Of a stretch of 64,000 nt of DNA, positions 58,401 to 64,000 are shown one piece after another. Source of the DNA: Theristus sp. LFF4_11 (Eukaryota > Nematoda > Chromadorea > Monhysterida > Xyalidae). The notes under the pieces were generated by a model. The model worked only from the letters and a program-made list of their open reading frames with translations. It ran no database searches and was not told where the DNA came from. Each line of letters begins with the position of its first letter. The first letter of the stretch is position 1. Position numbers and translations under genes: made by a program. The stretch is from assembly GCA_030248135.1 (NCBI GenBank), contig JASANC010004030.1, positions 38,737-102,736 on the forward strand, in the 5' to 3' direction.

Positions 58401-59181
58401 CGCAAACTGGTATTATCTTTTTCTGGAAAGGAGGCACAGTAATATTGAATGACGTGTGGCAAAGCCGCACAGTTGAAAGTTGAACGCGGTATTTTGCGCC
58501 GAAATTCAGTTCTATCTAATTAAAAATGATTCTATCTACTGAAAAAAACCGATTGGGTTTGTTTCTCAATTTCTTGCAAAAAATGCGGTCAGATTACGTT
58601 CAGTTTTGCAGATTTAAAATTGCCGCGCAGCCGCAATACATTCTCCCGATCCCGACCTGCGCATGCAAATGCATACTGCGACACGTTCAATAAGACAGAT
58701 ATACGGTAATACCGGAACGTAGGCTGTAATAATCCTCTGCATATTTCGATCGTAGCGCCACGTCGCATACGTCTTCCTCTGTGAACGCTTCATTCGAATC
58801 TGAAACATTATTTCTACAGCATCCAAGAAAAAAGTTGCCTTGTTTTCTGCGGTGAAAAACGCAAATGCTTCAGCGATATAGTGGACGCGAGATAGAGCAA
58901 TCTGAAATCCTGCAGTTTTTAGTAGTAGTTTCTTTAGCTTTAGCTTTAAAATTTCTGAAACATATGGCCAAGGTACTGACCAACTTGATCAGGCTGACCA
59001 AGCTGGTTAGTTTTTTAGTGAAGATCTATAAATTGTATAAGTTCTTTGAAAAGAATCAATCATTATGGTTCAGAAACAGAAGAGATACGCTCTGGAGCAA
59101 TTGTTTACCTGAACGGACAACGTTGCTGGGGTGAAAGTTGAAAAGTGAAATGAGCAAAAGTGAAGCAGTTTTGGAAGGCAT
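55477..59181 (-). CDS. Lectin E: CTLD / EB-module single-pass membrane receptor, 7 exons, intact
   Basis: Exons: 59181-59109, 58799-58713, 58422-58145, 57568-57301, 56703-56599, 56488-56303, 55697-55477; 405 codons plus stop, with phases identical to lectin D. Signal peptide MPSKTASLLLISLFNFHPSN. The CTLD has NNETRCVYRRRGDD, MTWDEANRACYDH, TRHGRLIWVDK, FWVGLRTS and FSKCDERHEALCDFP. EB module: ESCALSKLCTGNSVCNYK. The stalk (APSSPTTAGKTIQQTTSPAK) differs from D's at its start. TM QIAWMLLGIVSGVLALTTS. The tail is nearly identical to D's and ends NSDLYESPPQ, keeping YxxP. Total introns are short because D's insertions are absent. CTLD divergence between D and E is greater than tail divergence. 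Confidence 0.88.
55931..56181. mobile_element. MITE family 4, copy 2
   Basis: TACCGTAAAGTCTTGCAT end and CAACTTTACAGTA end, with GTGTGACACTCCGCCCACTT inside. It lies in lectin E's last intron at the same place as the lectin F copy, so it was present before E and F separated. Lectin D has the CCAAT minisatellite there instead. Confidence 0.78.
57741..57830. mobile_element. Palindromic hairpin MITE, degenerate copy
   Basis: AAGGCGCATTCATCAAGCTG and GTTTCATGAATGCCCCTT arms match those of 13101-13189. The inner stem is eroded. It lies in lectin E's intron between the CTLD exons, and a remnant survives in D at about 49010-49055. Confidence 0.72.
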
Positions 59182-60491
59182 TTTGCAGAAAAAGTTGGAG
59201 AATGATGATTTCAATTTGGATGTTGCGCTAAGCCAGAACTAGAATGTTTAAGCCAGAACTAGAACTAATTTGTGAAAAAGAATCAATGGGAATTGCAAGC
59301 AGCGCGCGAGCTGTTTTATCCCGTATCTCCCGCGCGGACATTTCTCGCGCGGTAATTTTTAGCGGCGGACATTTTGCGCGCGTACACTTCCCAAACGGAC
59401 AATTTCCAAACGGAAATTCCAAACGGTAGAAGTCCGGGAAATGTCCGCCGCAGGAAATGTCTGCTTGGGAAATGTCCGTTTGGGAAATGTTTGCGCGGGG
59501 ATGTCCGGATACGGATCAATAATAATCATTCCGTAATACCATAAATATTATTGCTTGTGTTTGCTTGTGCGATTCGAAAGTTGTGAAAGCCATGTGTGAC
59601 ACTAACTAACATAGTGATTCCAATCACCAACCAGTGGATTCCATCCAACAAGAAGACCACGGTTGAGTGGCCTTGGAAGCCCTCATGGAGTGACCGATGT
59701 CTGCGAGGCGTTACCGCAGCAAGTTGGCGGTGGAAGCCGCACAGTATCGAGTTTGAGGCACACCCTTCGAGTCTGGGTCTGGGGACTGGGCTGGGTCCAC
59801 ATCAACCAGTCCCCAGGTCCACCAGACGAGCGGCAGCGGGCCCGGAGGGTGGATTCAGACTATGCACATATTTAGAGCATGTTGAAACTGGTTTTCGCTG
59901 TGCCACAATCGACATCACCATTATGTTTCTGACTCCAGACTGCAGTTGTGTCACCTGTGCGCTGTGCTCATAATCCGTGCCGTGCCTGCGTACATCTGAA
60001 GAGCTGCCATACTGCTTTCATTGGAATGCGCGCATCATGTTGCCAACAACCGATTTTAACCCAATTTGTGCAATCCAACAGGTATGTGCAAAAAACTTTG
60101 CAGATGTTTTTCAAATTTTGCTTCAATCGACTTTTGGGTCACTGTATTTAAACTGTTAGGACTTATTTTGTGTTCCGTCATACAAATACTAAAAGATGAC
60201 ATGGAATCAAAGTTCAAATGGACTTAATAATCAATACTGTATCACTGTAATCCACAATTGGTTTGGACTTGAAAAGCGGTGTAAATCAGACTCTGCATAT
60301 GGATGTGTGACCTTGATTTGCAATATTTGATTGATCAAGGAATAAAACAAGTTGAATTTGTGTCACATTGTTTACACAATTGTTTACGGTTGGAGAACAA
60401 TATTAAACGCGTTGTGAAAGGGTACGTCGGATTGTGTTGTACGTTGCAAGTAGGAAAACAAAATAATTTATCATTTAAGTACAGTTGTTTT
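59182..60491. other. Intergenic region between lectins E and F
   Basis: Upstream of E lies AAGCCAGAACTAGAATGTTTA and the GGACATTTTCC palindromic repeat (59325-59515), both also found upstream of D. From 59885 the sequence is the shared 3' flank of the duplication unit. 59600-59870 is GC-richer and matches no other copy. No gene is supported. Confidence 0.55.
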
Positions 60492-60945
60492 TCACTGTGG
60501 GGGACTTTCGTACAGGTCAGAATTCGAAGTTATTTCCGAGGCCTGTTCATCATCGCTGTTCGTCTTTGATCTGTGGGCTGTCGCTTGTGTGCTGGGCGGC
60601 ACGTTTTTCGGCGCATCTTTCATTTTCAATTCACGTTTGCTTGTCTCCTTTGTCTTCTTTATGGTTTGCGCGTGCTGCAGGCGCTTCACACGACGGTACA
60701 GGACAAACGCCGCTGTAAAAAAATTATGAATCGCAGGATGCCTTGAAAATTATCGTCTGGTGTCAAACTATAGATATTTAATCTGTGATAATCTTTGATA
60801 GCTATATCTGATGTCATACTCATTTTTGTTTTGTTCAGCTAAGCTCAAGTGGGGTTTAGGAAGCAGCAGAATAGCAGCATAACTAGTTACGCACAGCGAT
60901 ATACAGTACATTGTACGTTTCAAGTAATGTCCGCGCGTCATGGAA

Positions 60946-61194
60946 TACCGTAAAGTTTTGCATATAAGGTCTCCTTTTATAAATGTGAACATCAAAAATT
61001 GCTGAAAAATTCAATTTTGTGTGACAACCTTATGAGTGGGAGGAGGTCTTACAAAGCAAAGATAAATAAGTCCGGGCCTTATAAACGGGATGCGATTTCT
61101 ACCAAGTAAAATTTTGAATTTTTTGTTTTCCCGCCGTGTGACACTCCGCCCACTTTTGGGTGGGGGTCTTATAAATGAGAGCAACCTTACAGTA
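60946..61194. mobile_element. MITE family 4, copy 3
   Basis: Orthologous position to 55931-56181 in lectin F's last intron, with the same ends and CCGTGTGACACTCCGCC. It was copied with the gene. Confidence 0.78.
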
Positions 61195-61204
61195 TATGCA
61201 ATAC

Positions 61205-61562
61205 TTATGTTTTACCCAGACTATAAGATCTGTCTGTGATAAAACACCTTCGGCAGTTCTGCCTGGTGTCCGTCGCACTGACGAGCCAGGGGACACCGCG
61301 GTATGCGTCTACCTGGCGAAACCGCAAACAGCGAACTTTATGTATTGTATACACTCGCAAAACACCGGGTCCCTTGTGGCTTTATAGCCCGGGATGGTTG
61401 ATTTTGTGAGAATTTACTACTTTTGTTCGCTGATGTTTTACCCAGACTATAAGATCTGTCTGTGGTAAAACACCTTCGGCAGTTCTGCCTGGTGTCCGTC
61501 GCACTGACGAGCCAGGGGACACCGCGGTATGCGTCTACCTGGCGAAACCGCAAACAGCGAAC
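61205..61562. mobile_element. Two direct copies of the GTTCGCTG-ended element
   Basis: 61205-61336 (left end missing) and 61425-61562 share CAGACTATAAGATCTGTCTG and GGTATGCGTCTACCTGGCGA. They are separated by about 90 bp. Lectin E lacks them, so they are F-specific. The first copy starts exactly where MITE family 4 copy 3 ends. Confidence 0.7.
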
Positions 61563-63658
61563 TTTATGTATTTCATCAATGCCGTTTTATTTTTACGAAT
61601 TTACGTTTTACGTTTTTAATTTTACGTTTTTACGCTTCATGATTTTATAAAAAAGAACGAAAGTATCCTTCAGCGACCCACCGACGACAGCAATGCCCGT
61701 GGTGAGTGCCAGCACACCACTGACGATGCCCAGCAGCATCCACGCGATCTGCGCTGTGCTTTCGGTTGTCCTGTCTTGTTTCTCGTCGTCTTGTATAGCT
61801 GGATAGATTTTGGATGGGCTGGTTGTTTGTTGGCTGGTTTTGCCCGCCGTTGTGGGACTCGAAGGAGCTATAGACATTTAAAGAAAAGTGTGTATGGTTG
61901 GGTTGGATGGTGTGAAAAGGTTGATTAGTTGACACATTGGTCAGAAGAATAATGAGAACACGACAGGCAGGCGTACTTAGGCAGGTTTTGTTCTCCGGGC
62001 ACTCGCAGACGCTAATTTTGTAATTGCAGACACTGTTGCCCGTGCACAATTTGGAAAGCGCACACGACTCGCCCACAAACGCTGAAACGGTTGCACAAAG
62101 AACAGTTTGCCTTTTTAAGGATTACACCAGTTTTTTTGTAACTTTAATTGCGCATTGGATTTGTTCTTCAAAAGTCATTCATCAGTCGAGTCAGCTGAAT
62201 TTTGTTTAGTGTACATTGTACGCTTAAAGAATTTCCAAACTCTTTCCGAACTCTATCGCAAACTCTTCACCGTACCACTACTACCAAATTACAGTGTGCA
62301 ACATATCCAACTGGCTGTTTGGTTGGTAATCACATGATGCATGCATTCTGTGCAGGTATTGCTGTGGAGAGGCGGAGTTTGGTTTGCACGATCATCAACC
62401 AATTATCGAGTTTGATATGTTATAAAGTTGCACAGAATGCATGCATATAACGATCATCAACCAATTATCGAGTTTGATATGTTATAGGGTTCGACTGTGT
62501 ATGTAAAATTGAAATCTTAGCGCTTCTAAGCACCAGACTGACCGTAGAAACTCCGTGAAATGTTTTTTTTTAACATCGCAACATCGGCGACGCGTTTTGT
62601 CACCTTTTACGAGCTGCACACGCTGATTGGTCAAAAGACCGAGACAACAGGAGGTTCACGGTCACGCTGAGTTCGAAAGTGCGAGCAAAATTTTTGCCCG
62701 AGCTTTCTCTTGTGCCCTACGCATGTGCATGGCGAAGTATCACAAAGCTCAAGCTGCACCTTGATTGATCAAAGGATCAGCACCCAGGAAATCGATTTTT
62801 CAGCGAGTTTCTACAGCGAGTCTGGCGGTCAGACTTTAATTTTACATAGTTTAGTGGAAAAAGGTTGCCAAAGAGTTTGGAAAGAGTTTTTTAGCCTGCT
62901 CACCCGTTTCAAATCGGTCAATTATTGGAACGTCGCAAAGAGCTTCATGACGTTCATAGCACTTGGAAAAATGAAAATATCCATCATCTCCATGTACTAC
63001 TAAATAAGCACAGTTTCCGCGTCTTTCGGTTATGGGCAGTTTCAACGTCACAATTTTGGCTAGTCGTTGTTCATTCATCGAGTGGTCGTATACGAGATAC
63101 TCAGACGGACGGTTATGATAATCATCAGTATCATTACCGCACATGGCGCTTGTTCGTAAGCCGATCCAAAACTGAAAAGACATGTCAAATTCGTCGCTTT
63201 ATAAAAATTATGTTAACTCAATGTTATAACCTGTGCAACGCGGCCTTCATGAATGCTCGCCTCCATGTGGAGCGCTGCGCGCGCACGCATCATGGGGATT
63301 CATGGCAACATTCACCGCAAGGTTGCGGCAGGCGCACCACACGCGTTGTTTTTTTTAATTTTTAATGAACGACAGAAACAGAGTGACGTTTGTTTTCAAC
63401 TCAAAAGGTTACACACCGCTGCTCGCTGTAGTTCGTTCCTTAGAACCATAAACACCTCCATATCGTCAACCCAGACCAATCGGCCGTGTCGTGTTACCGT
63501 GGTGCCATTAACGCTGACGGTGTACTGTAGGTGATCGTAGCACGCACGATTCGCTTCATCCCATGTCATGTCATTTTCCGGACTGTCATCGCGTCTTCTC
63601 CGATACAGGCAACGTGTTTCGTTGTTGATGTTCATTCGCAAACTGGTATTATCTTTTT

Positions 63659-64000
63659 CTGGAAAGGAGGCAGAGTAATACTGAATAATTTGTGAAAAAG
63701 CAGCACAGCTGAAAGCCGAACGCGCGCTGTTTTGCGCCCGGAATTCAGTTTGCAAATCAACGAAAACTAATTCTGTTTACAATCTGATTAGTTTTCTGTA
63801 TCTTAATTTCATGCAAAAGATTTTGGTCAAATAATGTTCAATTTTTAAAAATTCAAATCACAGGCAGTTTCAGAAAAAAAATTAATGATGCAGCGCAATT
63901 TTAAATGCAGTCCAAAAGGTTGCAGTGCAAAAGGTTTTGCAGTCAGGACGCAGGGCAGGATGCCAGAAAAAAAATTCTGCGTGAATTGCCGCGCAGATTC
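63659..64000. other. Lectin F intron, start of out-of-window 5' part
   Basis: By homology with D and E this is the intron between the N-terminal exon and the first CTLD exon. TGCAAATCAACGAAAAC-type sequence and an AAAAGGTTTTGCAG repeat are seen. No exon is supported before the window ends. Confidence 0.45.

Larger units (their letters stand above)
60492..63658 (-). pseudogene. Lectin F: third D/E-type CTLD receptor, 5' end off-window, CTLD exon disrupted
   Basis: Exons in view: 63658 to about 63420 (first CTLD exon), 63171-62904, 62081-61977, 61867-61682, 60712-60492. The last four match E in length and phase. CTLD: NNETRCLYRRRRDD, MTWDEANRACYDH, TRHGRLVWVDD, FWIGLRTS. The tail is identical to E's apart from one or two residues and ends NSDLYESPPQ. 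The first CTLD exon, compared with E, lacks 5 nt near its 3' end (plus strand about 63395-63402). This brings TGA into frame after VCNLLS, and the normal donor (CGT|GTTTCC) is replaced. An upstream GCG|GTGTGT could act as a new phase-0 donor, removing about 12 residues. Signal-peptide and N-terminal exons lie beyond 64000. Pseudogene is likely but not certain. Confidence 0.72.

Overview
This is eukaryotic, intron-rich DNA from an animal, most likely a nematode. The acceptors are strong (T)TTTCAG, and the genes combine C-type lectin-like domains (CTLD) with EB-type and TIL cysteine modules, which is typical of nematode secreted and surface proteins. The species cannot be named from the sequence. 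Gene models were built by hand from splice sites, with reading phase checked across each junction. No transcript evidence was available.

Layout. (1) 104-12,536, minus strand: a MORC-family chromatin ATPase of about 21 exons (about 1,162 aa). It has a GHKL ATPase, a CW zinc finger, a poly-Q stretch, a second Cys-rich segment that looks like a degenerate second CW finger, an acidic region, two coiled-coil exons and an acidic C-terminus. (2) 13,672-20,516, plus strand: an 11-exon single-pass membrane lectin (about 793 aa) with signal peptide, CTLD, five small Cys-rich modules, a Thr/Pro mucin stalk and a TM segment. (3) 21,241-31,562, minus: a second lectin-like gene stretched over 10 kb, partly resolved. 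(4) 32,517-64,000, minus: five related lectin receptors, called B, C, D, E and F here. Each is built from the same exon modules: signal peptide, two CTLD exons, one small Cys-rich module (EB or TIL), a stalk plus TM exon, and a cytoplasmic-tail exon. D, E and F are recent duplicates. B and F show damage, and F runs off the window.

Much of the rest is mobile or repetitive. It includes two elements with TAGGGTT termini and perfect 8-bp target duplications, several MITE families, a tRNA-derived SINE pair, a mariner remnant, a 107-bp tandem array, and two inverted copies of a larger element carrying a 149-bp satellite. A CCAATCAGC-bearing repeat occurs across the whole window. Several insertions can be polarised because the duplicated lectin genes preserve the empty site.

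The most notable system is the modular lectin receptor cluster. Single exons, almost all bounded by phase-1 introns, encode exchangeable extracellular modules on one TM anchor. The D/E/F tails share an identical C-terminal region that includes a YxxP sequence. This suggests a locally expanding family of cell-surface recognition receptors.
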